This document shows, piece by piece, positions 43,152 to 52,673 of a stretch of 64,000 nt of DNA. Under the pieces are notes generated by a model that searched no databases, was not told the origin of the DNA, and was given only the letters and a program-made list of their open reading frames with translations. How positions within the stretch are numbered: position 1 is the first letter of the stretch; each line of letters begins with the position of its first letter. A program made the position numbers and the translations under genes. This DNA is from Paenibacillus borealis (GTDB lineage: Bacteria > Bacillota > Bacilli > Paenibacillales > Paenibacillaceae): assembly GCF_000758665.1 (NCBI RefSeq), contig NZ_CP009285.1:8060001-8124000 (forward strand), read 5' to 3'.

Positions 43152-43274
43152 ATCTAAGACTCCTTTGGAGTACAGAATTGTACTTAATCTTCTATGATTT
43201 CTTCTATCTATCCTCTAAATATATAGATTAAACTTCAAAATCTACACTTTAATAGATGTTGTGAATATAAATGT

Positions 43275-43442
43275 TGTACATTTTGCAACTTTGGTTCATA
43301 GATAGTTACCTGTTCGGGAGGATTGTTGCACTAAATACAACAATAATCCGGAAAAGCCGCTTGAAACAGGTGAAATCCTGCATTTCTTACAACAATATAG
43401 CATTTGGGCCGATTTTATGAGAGAAATGTTGTATTCTGTGCA
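43275..43442. repeat. four TGYA-N5-TRCA palindromes between arsR and MFS genes
   Basis: Copies are TGTACATTTTGCA (43275), TGCACTAAATACA (43327), TGCATTTCTTACA (43379) and TGTATTCTGTGCA (43430), about 51-52 bases apart. The last two are flanked by GAAATCC and GGATTTC and so form a larger inverted repeat. The same motif recurs four times at 48867-49044. Nothing else is recognisable in this 520-base gap. Confidence 0.65.
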
Positions 43443-43671
43443 GGATTTCAGGTTAAGTTGCCTGACCATTACCCCGGAAAGCCGTTATATTGAGAACTCC
43501 TTAGCAACAGTAGCCTCAGGACGTCCAACAAGTTCTTCAGTTCAATCTATATAATTGCATTTTACATCAGCCCATGCTATATTTCAATTGTTCGTAAGTA
43601 ATCGAACTATAAAATAAAAATATTTAGTTTTTTATTTTAAATAAGTCCAATAACAAAGGAGTGGCCCTTAA

Positions 43672-45084
43672 ATGACCTCATTACATACCTCTGAGGACAG
43701 TACAAACGATTCAACCGCTGCTCCGCAGGCGGCTCTTCCGCGCGAAGGACTGCTGACTCTGCTATTCAGCGTTGCTGTGGTTCTCGTCATTATGAATACA
43801 GCGATGTTCAATCTGGCGCTGCCTGATGTGACCGAGACCTTCGGCATCACAGCAGCATCCGCCTCCTGGATTGTTACCGGATATTCCATCATGTTCTCTA
43901 TTGCCTCAATCACATACAGCCGGCTCTCTGACTTCCTGCCAATCCGACGGCTGCTGGTTATCGGGCTGCTTACGCTAGGGCTTGCTGCTGTGGCCGGTTT
44001 CTTTAGCACCAACTTTATCTTCCTGCTTATTGTGCGCATTCTGCAGGCGTCCGGTGCAGGTGCAGTGATGTCTCTGTCACTCGTCCTGTTCACCCGCTAT
44101 GTCCCGCAGGCCCGCCGCGGCAAAGCAATGGCGACGATCATGTCCGCCGTCTCACTGGGACTGGGCCTCGGTCCGGTAGCAGGCGGTTCCATCGTTGAGT
44201 ATCTCGGCTGGACCTGGCTGTTCGCGGTAACCGCAGCGATCCTGCTCCTGGTCCCGCTATTCCTGATCCTGCTGCCTAAGGAAGTTCCTACCCGCGGCTC
44301 CTTCGACATCCTGGGCGGAGTGTTCCTCGGTGTCGGCACCACCGGTCTGCTGCTGTTCCTGACCAGCGGACTGTGGGTTGCCCTGATCGCCGGCATTGTA
44401 GCAATTGCCTTGTTTGTCGGCCGCATCCGCACCACTCCTGATCCATTCGTGATGCCGGCGCTATTCCGTAACCGGTCCTATCTCGTGCTGGCCCTGGTTG
44501 GTGTCGCCTCCTACCTGTGCAGCTTCGCCACCTTGTTCCTGCTGCCGCAGATTCTGGTTCACCGCTTCGGCTTCAGCGCCAGCCATGCCGGACTTGTAAT
44601 CTTCCCCGGCTCGCTGCTAGCGATCTTCGTCTCGCGCACCGTGGGGCGGATCATTGACCGCTACGGCAATGCCGGAATTCTGCGCCTGGCACCGTTCCTG
44701 GTACTGGCCGCGACCGTACTGTTCGCCTTGTTCGCCGGGCGGTCGTGGGTTGCTGTCATGCTCGTCTATATGATTATGAGTCTCTCGTTCACCGTACTGT
44801 CCAGCAGCGTATCGAACGAAATCTCGCGCATTCTGCCTGCTTCGCAGATTGGCTCCGGAATGGGGCTGTTCCAGCTGCTGCAGTTCTTCAGCGGAGCCTT
44901 CAGCGTGGCGATGGCCGCAAGCGCTCTGGAATGGCAACGTGGTCTACCGCTCCAGACGGCTTACTCCAACATCTACTGGGGATTGTCCATTGCGGCAATC
45001 GTCGCGATTGTATCAGCCTTTATATATGGGCGCAGCAGCCAGAGCAGCTCGCTGGCCGAAATGGCGGAAGCAGCAGACGCCTAA
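43672..45084 (+). CDS. MFS drug-efflux transporter (14-TM, DHA2-like)
   Basis: This is a 470-residue major-facilitator antiporter with about 14 hydrophobic segments. It has a motif A-like loop (YSRLSDFLPIRRLLVIGLLTLG), motif B arginine (LLIVRILQASGAGAVMSLS), and motif C (GLGLGPVAGGSIVEYLGW), which is characteristic of drug/H+ antiporters. A second half begins near residue 230. AAAGGAG lies 11 bases upstream. It is divergent from the ArsR repressor and has its own terminator. The substrate is unknown. Confidence 0.9.
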   Translation: MTSLHTSEDSTNDSTAAPQAALPREGLLTLLFSVAVVLVIMNTAMFNLALPDVTETFGITAASASWIVTGYSIMFSIASITYSRLSDFLPIRRLLVIGLLTLGLAAVAGFFSTNFIFLLIVRILQASGAGAVMSLSLVLFTRYVPQARRGKAMATIMSAVSLGLGLGPVAGGSIVEYLGWTWLFAVTAAILLLVPLFLILLPKEVPTRGSFDILGGVFLGVGTTGLLLFLTSGLWVALIAGIVAIALFVGRIRTTPDPFVMPALFRNRSYLVLALVGVASYLCSFATLFLLPQILVHRFGFSASHAGLVIFPGSLLAIFVSRTVGRIIDRYGNAGILRLAPFLVLAATVLFALFAGRSWVAVMLVYMIMSLSFTVLSSSVSNEISRILPASQIGSGMGLFQLLQFFSGAFSVAMAASALEWQRGLPLQTAYSNIYWGLSIAAIVAIVSAFIYGRSSQSSSLAEMAEAADA

Positions 45085-45113
45085 CATTAAGTAATGTTTA
45101 TGCCAGAAAGCCC

Positions 45114-45151
45114 AAACACCCCGCAGCCATCCACGGCTGCAGGGTGTTTTT
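45114..45151 (+). terminator. MFS-gene terminator
   Basis: AAACACC-C-GCAGCC pairs with GGCTGC-AGGGTGTTT around a 6-base loop, followed by a T-run. Confidence 0.85.
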
Positions 45152-45168
45152 TCTAATCTCAGCAGTCC

Positions 45169-45336
45169 TCAGACCACCAGATATTCCGCATTCTGCTCGC
45201 ATTCCGCACATTTCGCTGGCGGGTCCCAGTCCGAGAACTCCGTCTCCTTCAGATCCACTACATCGGGTGCATCCTCGTATTCGTCCACAAATTTGTCGAT
45301 GGCCAGCTCTACGTGTTCCTTACACACTACATACAT
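45169..45336 (-). CDS. CxxH/CxxC small protein (BA_5709 family)
   Basis: This 55-residue protein begins MYVVCKEHVELAIDKFVDEY (CxxH motif) and ends PPAKCAECEQNAEYLVV (CxxC motif), matching the small CxxH/CxxC family typical of Bacillales. The C/H/C/C set presumably binds one zinc. In Bacillus relatives it lies next to rlmH, which fits its position here. AAAGGGA lies about 11 bases upstream. The function is unknown. Confidence 0.85.
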   Translation of the reverse strand: MYVVCKEHVELAIDKFVDEYEDAPDVVDLKETEFSDWDPPAKCAECEQNAEYLVV

Positions 45337-45439
45337 TCAATCAAGCATCCCTTTCTGTGCCGCTTCGGTGTATACTTCTACTACTGTTCTACCACATTTC
45401 CCGGCAAAAAGGAACCTTCCGCAGCGCAAAATCCACGCC

Positions 45440-47224
45440 TTATTCCCGCCCCGTAAACTTATCAATATCCCCGGCAATCAGCCCGAGCGCATCCTGCCAG
45501 AATGCCAGTGAATGTACATCGATATCCATCAGCTTTGCCGCATCCGTAATACTCCGGGTACTGGTCGCTGAGAGGAACTGCTCATAGCGTTCTACGAAGG
45601 CCCCGCCCCGCTTCTTGTACTGCGCATACAGCCCTTTGGAGAACAATAATCCGAAGGAATACGGGAAATTCAAGAACTCATTACCCGCCATATAATACCC
45701 GGCTTTGCTGATCCACTGGTAAGGATGAATCGAGCCCGGCAGCACACTCTCACCGTAAGCCGCATGCATGGATTCCAGCATCAGCGCGTTCAGCTCCTCC
45801 ACAGACAGAGCACCGGATTTCCTGCGGGCATATAACCCGCTCTCGAAGCCATACCGGGCATAGAAATCAACAATATAATACCCGGCATCCGTGAGACTCC
45901 GCTCCAGTATGGCAGCCGCTTCACCCGCAGGCAGAGACTGAAGCAACTCCACATGAATAAGACTCTCGCAAAAAATCGACGCCGTCTCGGCAATCGGAAC
46001 CGGATATTCCGTGTTAACCATCGTTTCCTCGCTGAGGCGGCTGCTGTGGTACGCATGACCGATCTCGTGGGCCAGCACGCTCACATCTATATAATTGCCA
46101 TTGAAGCTGGTAATGATCCGGCTCTCCCCAACCGGGAAAATATCAACGCACATCCCGAAGTTGCCTTTACCGCTCCGTGGCTCGGCATCGATCCAGCGCT
46201 GCTCAAACACCTTACGGGCGAACGCGCCAAGCTCCGGGCTGAACCTGCTGAAGCCGGCAATAATCATCGCCTGGGCCTCAGCATAAGTGATGGGCTCCGC
46301 AGCAGCTTCCGCCGTCCCGACAGGCGCAAAAACATCACAAAACGGCAGCCCTCCAGCATGCCCCAGCAATGCCGCCTTTTTGGCATAATAGCGCTGAAAG
46401 TCCGGCAGACTCTCTTCAATGGCCTGAAGCATTACCTGAAGTGTCTCCTGATCCATCCGCGATGCTTCCAGCACTTTATGCAGTGGTGAAGCATATCCTC
46501 TCAGCTCATAGACGGCCGCAGCCTCCCCGGTTACGGCATTAATGCAGGCTGCACTCTGCTCCGCTACCCTGCGGCAGGCCTCATGCTCCGCTTCTGCCGC
46601 CGCCCGGCGTACCGCAGGATCGGGATCATAGGCGAGATTGCGCAGCTCGGCAAGCGACACACTCCGGCTCAGCCCGTCCAGCTCCGCCTCGACTCGCAAG
46701 GTAGACAGCGTCTGCATGTACAGCCGCTCCCACGCCTTGGACCCCGTCGCCTGCATCCGGGCAATCACCGCTTCGCCTTCCTCGCTGAGTAAATGCTCGG
46801 ATTTACTCTTAAGCTCCCGCAAGTAGAAGCCGTGCTGCTCCAGATAAACGCTGGACCCGATACTCCGCTCCAGTTCATCCGTGCTTACCTTAGCCAGCCA
46901 CTTGCTGAAGCTGACCAAGGCTTCACCCGCACCATATGTGACCTCCTCCAGCTCATCCATCAGATTAACGGCCTCCATATTACTGCTGTCTGCACTGAAC
47001 CTTAATTCCGCGTAGCTGAACAAGCGGAGATATATATGTTGATAAGCATTATATTGTCTCAGGAACTCTTCCATCACACCCGCAGCATCCTGCCCGCTAT
47101 TCATCTGCGAGGCTGACCATGTATTCAGCTCCACGGCAAGTGTCTCCACCAGCCTGCGGTCCTGCTGAAATTGCTCCGACTGGAAGGAGGGATAGATCCG
47201 GTCCAGATCCCATGTTAATTGCAT
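45440..47224 (-). CDS. pepF: oligoendopeptidase F (M3 family)
   Basis: This 594-residue zinc metallopeptidase belongs to the M3B/PepF family. It has the catalytic VLAHEIGHAYHSSRL (HExxH) with a third ligand Glu in ETASIFCESL. Also present are YEAFL-type helices, YQWISKAGYYMAGNEFLNFPYSFG and the C-terminal substrate region. It is cytoplasmic and cleaves oligopeptides of about 7-17 residues. AAGGGGATG lies 7-9 bases before the ATG. The gene is monocistronic. Confidence 0.95.
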   Translation of the reverse strand: MQLTWDLDRIYPSFQSEQFQQDRRLVETLAVELNTWSASQMNSGQDAAGVMEEFLRQYNAYQHIYLRLFSYAELRFSADSSNMEAVNLMDELEEVTYGAGEALVSFSKWLAKVSTDELERSIGSSVYLEQHGFYLRELKSKSEHLLSEEGEAVIARMQATGSKAWERLYMQTLSTLRVEAELDGLSRSVSLAELRNLAYDPDPAVRRAAAEAEHEACRRVAEQSAACINAVTGEAAAVYELRGYASPLHKVLEASRMDQETLQVMLQAIEESLPDFQRYYAKKAALLGHAGGLPFCDVFAPVGTAEAAAEPITYAEAQAMIIAGFSRFSPELGAFARKVFEQRWIDAEPRSGKGNFGMCVDIFPVGESRIITSFNGNYIDVSVLAHEIGHAYHSSRLSEETMVNTEYPVPIAETASIFCESLIHVELLQSLPAGEAAAILERSLTDAGYYIVDFYARYGFESGLYARRKSGALSVEELNALMLESMHAAYGESVLPGSIHPYQWISKAGYYMAGNEFLNFPYSFGLLFSKGLYAQYKKRGGAFVERYEQFLSATSTRSITDAAKLMDIDVHSLAFWQDALGLIAGDIDKFTGRE

Positions 47225-47410
47225 TTTCTAACATCCCCTTATCTATAGTCGCAGGAACAATTCATCCTCACATGCTTCCACCCCGTCCGCCATAATCCTT
47301 GCTGCAAAATCCACTTCAGTATATCACGCCTGCCAAATTAGAAGTCCATGGAAATATTAGATATAATCAACTGTACCAAGCCATAACCGATTTCCGGAAA
47401 GGAGCACCGC

Positions 47411-48748
47411 ATGGTCAACCAGTCGATCACCGAAGGGGTTATACGTACACGTTCGAAGCTGCGCAGAGAGTTGCTGATTTCTATTTTTGATGAGTTCGAT
47501 GGCAGCATCATGGCTCTATCCCCTGACCGAAGAACCGAGAAATACAGCAAAATGGCGCAAAGCGCCTTTTCCTTCTACCGGGGGAGCGCTTATCTGTTCT
47601 ATTTTGACACGACAAGGCAGTACTTCCCTTACCACAGTTCACCTAGCCGCCCTACCTGGATTCAAGGGGACCTGCATTTCGAGAACTTCGGCGCTTTCCG
47701 CAATGAAGACGGAGAGATTGTGTATGATGTGAATGATTTTGACGAGGGGTATGTCGGCTCTTATCTGTACGATCTGCTGCGGATGGCAGTCAGTATTGCG
47801 CTTGTCGGCAGACAGCTCGGGCTGGGACAGACAGATCAGCTTAAGCTGATCCGGAGTTATGCGGAGGCTTATTACCGTCAAATTCACCGCTTCTGTGATA
47901 GTAAAGACAATCCCGGTAATTTCGTCCTGGATGAGGATATGGCCAAAGGCCCCATCAAGAAGCTGCTCCGCAAGCTGGAGAAACGCCGGCAGAGTCATTT
48001 CCTGGAGAAGGTCACCGCACAGATGCAGACCAGCCGGGTATTCCTCGAGACCTCGGAGCTGCTGATTCCCGGAGCTGCCGAGCAGGCACAGCTGGAGCTG
48101 GCCTGGAGCTTCTATACGCAGACGGTGGTTACGCGCAGCCTGAACGAGGAGCATTTCCGGATCAAGGACATTGCGGTCAAACGCGGCTCGGGAACGGCTT
48201 CCATCGGACTGGACCGCTATTATATTCTTATTGAAGGCGGCATGGAGCAGGCCGGTACTGACGACACTGTACTCGAGGTCAAAGAAGTCCGTGTTCCCGT
48301 TCCCGCCTATTTCCTGCCTTACTCGGACTCATTCTGGCAATCCTTCGCCCATCAGGGCAAACGTGTATCCGCGACCCAGCAGGCGATGCACCACCAGGCT
48401 GATCCCTACCTCGGCTTCTTAACGGTAGACGGCCGGGAGTTCTATGTCAGGGAGCGCTCCCCGTACAAAAAAAGTCTGAAGCTGGAGAATATCGCAGACA
48501 TGGACGAGCTGACCGTAGTTATCCAGCAGATGGGCAGCCTGACCGCCAAAATGCATGCCCGCGCCGATGCCGATGTCGACAAGGGTATTCTCGACTATCA
48601 CAGTGAGCAGGAGATCGCCAAGGCCATGGGTCCCGATTCTGATGCCTTTGCCCGTTATATCGCAGAATGGGCTTACGGCTATGCCGGGCAGGTAGAGAAA
48701 GACTATGCCATGTTCGCGGATTGGGTGTCGGAGCAGTACGGTATATAA
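47411..48748 (+). CDS. DUF2252 domain protein
   Basis: This is a 445-residue protein of the DUF2252 family, which is distantly kinase-like. Diagnostic segments are RTEKYSKMAQSAFSFYRGSAYLFYFD, WIQGDLHFENFGAFRNEDG, VYDVNDFDEGYVGSYLYDLLRM, KRGSGTASIGLDRYYILIEG and the late MGSLTAKMHARAD. The GDLHFENFG and DFDE motifs resemble the catalytic HxDxxxxN and DFD loops of aminoglycoside-phosphotransferase folds. The biological substrate is unknown. AAAGGAG lies 6-8 bases before the ATG. Confidence 0.9.
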   Translation: MVNQSITEGVIRTRSKLRRELLISIFDEFDGSIMALSPDRRTEKYSKMAQSAFSFYRGSAYLFYFDTTRQYFPYHSSPSRPTWIQGDLHFENFGAFRNEDGEIVYDVNDFDEGYVGSYLYDLLRMAVSIALVGRQLGLGQTDQLKLIRSYAEAYYRQIHRFCDSKDNPGNFVLDEDMAKGPIKKLLRKLEKRRQSHFLEKVTAQMQTSRVFLETSELLIPGAAEQAQLELAWSFYTQTVVTRSLNEEHFRIKDIAVKRGSGTASIGLDRYYILIEGGMEQAGTDDTVLEVKEVRVPVPAYFLPYSDSFWQSFAHQGKRVSATQQAMHHQADPYLGFLTVDGREFYVRERSPYKKSLKLENIADMDELTVVIQQMGSLTAKMHARADADVDKGILDYHSEQEIAKAMGPDSDAFARYIAEWAYGYAGQVEKDYAMFADWVSEQYGI

Positions 48749-48807
48749 CGGGCGGGTACTACCCCAGATTAAGCGTAGTGAATTCTACTTTGGACAATCG
48801 CTCGCTG

Positions 48808-48863
48808 AAGCGCAACAGATATCAGATATCAGATATCCCGCTTTCGGTACATCTGTTGCGCTT
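48808..48863. repeat. 13-bp inverted repeat around a triplicated 7-mer
   Basis: AAGCGCAACAGAT (48808-48820) and ATCTGTTGCGCTT (48851-48863) are perfect complements. Three tandem copies of CAGATAT/AGATATC lie in and beside the left arm. It directly precedes the TGYA-N5-TRCA array. Confidence 0.6.
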
Positions 48864-48866
48864 AAC

Positions 48867-49044
48867 TGCACTTCGTACAATTAAAAGTTCTATTTTCCGC
48901 CCCCGGACTCCGTTTAATTGTATTCTGTACACTTAATCGGCCTTATAAGGACCACATTAACGAATTCGGGCAGTTTTAGTTGTATGAAATACAGTTATAG
49001 TCTGCAAGTATAACTAATCGCCGTTTTTAATTGCACATTATGCA
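48867..49044. repeat. four TGYA-N5-TRCA palindromes between DUF2252 and cydC genes
   Basis: Copies are TGCACTTCGTACA (48867), TGTATTCTGTACA (48919), TGTATGAAATACA (48981) and TGCACATTATGCA (49032), most within longer TTAATTG...CAATTAA-type arms. Spacings are 52, 62 and 51 bases. This is the same motif as at 43275-43442. Confidence 0.65.
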
Positions 49045-49057
49045 GCTATCCCAACCT

Positions 49058-49103
49058 CAAAGAAGCTCTCTCTACCCGAACCCGGGCGGAAAGAGCTTCT
49101 TTG
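49058..49103. terminator. bidirectional terminator between DUF2252 and cydC genes
   Basis: A perfect 12-bp stem, CAAAGAAGCTCT/AGAGCTTCTTTG, encloses a 22-base loop between the convergent genes. Confidence 0.7.
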
Positions 49104-49113
49104 TATGTCAATA

Positions 49114-50913
49114 TTATTTCTCAGCCGCCGCATTCATGAGTTGGCTCGGCCGGTCCAGCTCATACAGCTTGCGGTAACGCGGTTCCCGCTCCATCAGCTC
49201 CGCATGGGTGCCGCGCATCTCCACCAGGCCATTCTCCATGAAAATCACCTCGTCCATCTGCTCCGCACCCACCAGATGATGGGTAACCCAGATCAGCGTC
49301 TTGCCCGCCATCGCCTCGAACATGGTGGCCAGCAGCTCGCGCTCCGTGCGCGGATCAAGGCCTACCGTCGGCTCATCGAGCACAACGACCGGCGTATTCT
49401 GCAGCAGAATACGGGCCAGAGCGATCCGCTGGCGCTCTCCGCCGGAGAAGCGCTGCCCTGCTTCGCGTACCGGAGTGTTGTAGCCCTCCGGCAGCGAAGA
49501 GATCAATGGATCCAGCTTCGCCAGGGCTGCCGCCTGCTTAACCGCTGCCTCCGAAGCCCCCGGGTCCCCGAGCCGGATATTGTTCGCCACCGTAGTGTCG
49601 AACAGATGCGGGCTCTGGTTCAGCACGGCGATGAGCTGCGGAATCTGCTCACCGTAAGCCGCAGCGTCAATTCCGTTAATCGTGGCGGAGCCGATGGTAG
49701 GCGTGATTACGCCTTGCACCATCTTGAGCAGCGTCGATTTACCGGCTCCGCTGCGGCCGATCACGGCAACCTTCCGGCCCTGCGGCAGGTCCAGCACCAT
49801 ATTCTGCACTGACCAGTCGTCTCCCGCCGCATAGCGGTAGCCCGCCGACTTCAGTTCAATATGGGCCTGCCCGCTGGCCTGGATAGCCTGCACAGCAGCG
49901 GCAGCCTTCGCCTTGGCTTCTGCATTCTTGGCTGCTTCGGCCGCAAGCGGCACAGCTCCCTCCGCTGCTCCCACCCCCTCCAAGCGCTCCAGTGAATTCC
50001 GGTATTGCGGAATTTTCTCGACGGCCTCGGATACAGGCAGGAAAGCATCTGCTACCGGGAAGACGACCAATACGAACGCGGCAATCAGCGTTCCGGCAAT
50101 CGCTCCATCGGCATACTGTCCGCCTGCCCAGTAGAGCAGGGACAGCACGCCAAGCCCGACAACGGCTTGGCCGATGAACATGCGCAGCCGCGCCCAGCGC
50201 CGCAGCGCACCGTCTGTGCGGGCGACGGTCTGCTCGTCGGCCTCATAGGTGTCGACGAACTGGCTCTGCCGTCCGCTGATGACCCAGTCGCCCAGACCCA
50301 GCACGGCATCGGTCAGCTTCTGATACAGCCGGTTGCGCTCCTGCTTCACCTGACGCTGACGTTTCTGGGTGAACAGCAGGGAGATCAGCGGCAATACGGC
50401 CACCAGAATCAGCATGTATAAGCCCATAAGCAGGGCAAACGCCAGATCAAACGTGCCGAGCGAAATAACGGCTACCGCATAGATCAGGAGTGCGATGATG
50501 CTCGGGAAGACCGTGCGGAGATATACATTCTGCAGATATTCGATATCATCCGCGAGCATGCCGAGAATATCCCCGGTCCGGAAGCGCGAGGACAGGAACA
50601 ACGCCTGCGGCTCCAGAATGTTGTAGAGCCGGATGCGCATCTTCGAGAGAATGCGCAGAATCGTGTCATGTCCTACGAGCCGCTCCACATAGTGAATGAC
50701 GGCCCGGCTTGTCCCGAACGTGCGCACGCCGACAATCGGCACATAGATCATCAGTATATTTTCCGGCGGAATCGATGCCTTCGAGATCAGGAACCCCGAG
50801 GTATACATCAGGGACGATGCCGAGAAGATCGTCAGTGCGCCCAGTGCAATAATCAGCACGAACCGCCAGAAGTAGGCAGAGTAATAGGGAGCAAACCATC
50901 CTTCACGTTTCAA
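49114..50913 (-). CDS. cydC: thiol reductant ABC exporter subunit CydC
   Basis: This 599-residue half-transporter has six TM helices followed by an ATPase domain. It shows Walker A GRSGAGKSTLLKM, Q-loop NQSPHLFD, signature RFSGGERQRIALARIL, Walker B VVLDEPTVGLD and H-loop WVTHHLVG. CydDC exports cysteine or glutathione and heme-related thiols and is needed to assemble cytochrome bd. An alanine-rich stretch (AAEAAKNAEAKAKAAAAVQA) links the two domains, an unusual insertion. Its start overlaps the cydD stop by four bases. It is the last gene of cydABDC here. Confidence 0.94.
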   Translation of the reverse strand: MKREGWFAPYYSAYFWRFVLIIALGALTIFSASSLMYTSGFLISKASIPPENILMIYVPIVGVRTFGTSRAVIHYVERLVGHDTILRILSKMRIRLYNILEPQALFLSSRFRTGDILGMLADDIEYLQNVYLRTVFPSIIALLIYAVAVISLGTFDLAFALLMGLYMLILVAVLPLISLLFTQKRQRQVKQERNRLYQKLTDAVLGLGDWVISGRQSQFVDTYEADEQTVARTDGALRRWARLRMFIGQAVVGLGVLSLLYWAGGQYADGAIAGTLIAAFVLVVFPVADAFLPVSEAVEKIPQYRNSLERLEGVGAAEGAVPLAAEAAKNAEAKAKAAAAVQAIQASGQAHIELKSAGYRYAAGDDWSVQNMVLDLPQGRKVAVIGRSGAGKSTLLKMVQGVITPTIGSATINGIDAAAYGEQIPQLIAVLNQSPHLFDTTVANNIRLGDPGASEAAVKQAAALAKLDPLISSLPEGYNTPVREAGQRFSGGERQRIALARILLQNTPVVVLDEPTVGLDPRTERELLATMFEAMAGKTLIWVTHHLVGAEQMDEVIFMENGLVEMRGTHAELMEREPRYRKLYELDRPSQLMNAAAEK

Positions 50914-52673
50914 TGGATTCCCTCCAATTGACTTTGAATAAGCCCGTAGTAGGCACCCTTGCGGGCGGTCAGTTCGCTATGTGTGCCGATTTCGGCAACG
51001 CGTCCCTGCTGCATGACGACAATCAGATCCATGTCGGTCATCCAGTGCAGGCGGTGCGTAGCCAGGAATACCAGCTTGCCTGCGAACAGCGGCAGCATCG
51101 TTTCCTTCAACTCATATTCTGTCTCAATGTCCAAGTGAGCCGTCGGCTCATCCAGAAGCATAACCGGGCGGCTGCTCAAGAGCGCACGGGCCAGTGCCAC
51201 ACGCTGCTCTTGTCCGCCGCTGAGCGAACGTCCGCCGCCGCCGATCATTTCATCCAGGCCGCCAGGCAGCGAGGATATCAGCTTCGATAGTCCGGCGGAC
51301 TCCAGTGCAGCCGCAACAGCTTCCTGCGTAGCCTCCGGATAATAGAACCGCACATTGTCAGCCAATGTGCCGCTGAAGATGTAAGGACGCTGCGGAATAT
51401 AAGCGGTCTGCTTGCGCCAGTCCTCATCCGTAAGCGCACTGACCCCATTTCCGTTAATTGTGATGTTACCGGAGGTCGGATGAAGGAAGCCGCCCAGGAT
51501 ATCCACGAGCGTAGACTTGCCTGCTCCGCTCTCCCCGATAATTCCGATCTTGGCATATCCCTTGAATTCGAGATTCACCTCTTCAAGCGAGGAGGCACCG
51601 TCGTCTTCATATTTCACGCTGACTCCATTAAGCCGTAAACTGCTGTTATTGTTCCACGTGAAAAACGCTCCAGGTGCCTTGCCATCTTGTATAGCTTCCT
51701 GTCCCCCCGGCTCCAGCAGCTTCGCCTGCACGGTCTCACGGTCAATGATGCTCTTCATTGCTTCTCCGGCTTCCTTGCCGTCGAGTGTGGCATGGAAGTC
51801 CGCACCCACCAGCCGCACCGGCAAGAAATATTCCGGAGCCAGTATAAGGATTGTTAAGCCTGTAACCAGTGTCATCTGCTCATTAACCAGCCGCAGACCG
51901 AGGCTTACTGCCACCGAAGCCACCGACAGCATGGTGAAGAAGTCCATGGCGAATGAAGACAGGAACGCCACGCGCAGCGTACGCATCGTGGCCGAACGGT
52001 AGCGGTCGCTGACCGTAGCAATACTCTCGCTATGGCTGCGGCTGCGCCCAAGGAATTTCAGCGTTTCCAGACCGCGCAGCGAATCCACGAAATGATTGGA
52101 AAGCGTACGGTAGGACTTCAGCTGGCGGTCCATTTGCTTGCGGGCCGTCATGCCGATCAGAATCATGAAGACAATGATGATCGGCATGGTTAAGGTAAGA
52201 ATGACACCGCTGGACGTATCCTCGGTGTACACATAGACAAGCAGCAGGGCCGGTGTTACCGCCATGCCGACCATCCGCGGAATAATCAGTTCCAGGTAGG
52301 TGCGGAACTTGGTTACTCCTTCAAGCACAAGTGTGACCACATTCCCGGTTCCCCGGTCCCCTACCAGCCTCGGTCCCAGCTGGAACAGCTTATCCATCAT
52401 TTGTCTCCGCATGCTGCTGCCGGTAGCTTCCGCGAAGCGGTAAGCTGTGCGGCTCATCAGCATGGCACAGGCATGGCGCACGAGAAATGCAAGAAGGAAC
52501 AAGAGCGATTTAGCCCCTTGTTCCTTCAGCGGTTCTCCCGCAAACAGCGCAGAGACAACTTCGGCCAGCGATTTCGCCAGCAGAAGAATGGACAGGCTTT
52601 GCACCAGGGTAAGGAAGCCGACAATCAGAAAGACAGGCTTTACTCCTTTGTACCCAAGCAAATTTTTATCCAT
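50910..52673 (-). CDS. cydD: thiol reductant ABC exporter subunit CydD
   Basis: This 587-residue half-transporter pairs with CydC. The TM region ends in the CydD-like APEYFLPVRLVGADFHATLDGKEAG. The ATPase has Walker A GESGAGKSTLVDILGG, Q-loop IPQRPYIFSGT, signature SLSGGQEQRVALARAL, Walker B MLLDEPTAHLD and H-loop LATHRLHW. Its ATG overlaps the cydB stop (TAATG), giving tight coupling. Together with CydC it sets the periplasmic or extracytoplasmic thiol balance needed for cytochrome bd maturation. Confidence 0.94.
   Translation of the reverse strand: MDKNLLGYKGVKPVFLIVGFLTLVQSLSILLLAKSLAEVVSALFAGEPLKEQGAKSLLFLLAFLVRHACAMLMSRTAYRFAEATGSSMRRQMMDKLFQLGPRLVGDRGTGNVVTLVLEGVTKFRTYLELIIPRMVGMAVTPALLLVYVYTEDTSSGVILTLTMPIIIVFMILIGMTARKQMDRQLKSYRTLSNHFVDSLRGLETLKFLGRSRSHSESIATVSDRYRSATMRTLRVAFLSSFAMDFFTMLSVASVAVSLGLRLVNEQMTLVTGLTILILAPEYFLPVRLVGADFHATLDGKEAGEAMKSIIDRETVQAKLLEPGGQEAIQDGKAPGAFFTWNNNSSLRLNGVSVKYEDDGASSLEEVNLEFKGYAKIGIIGESGAGKSTLVDILGGFLHPTSGNITINGNGVSALTDEDWRKQTAYIPQRPYIFSGTLADNVRFYYPEATQEAVAAALESAGLSKLISSLPGGLDEMIGGGGRSLSGGQEQRVALARALLSSRPVMLLDEPTAHLDIETEYELKETMLPLFAGKLVFLATHRLHWMTDMDLIVVMQQGRVAEIGTHSELTARKGAYYGLIQSQLEGIH

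Noticed and set aside
44745..45587. 280-codon plus-strand frame over the MFS end, its terminator, the CxxH/CxxC gene and the pepF tail
   Set aside because: It crosses a strong terminator and is antisense to two recognisable genes. No family resemblance.
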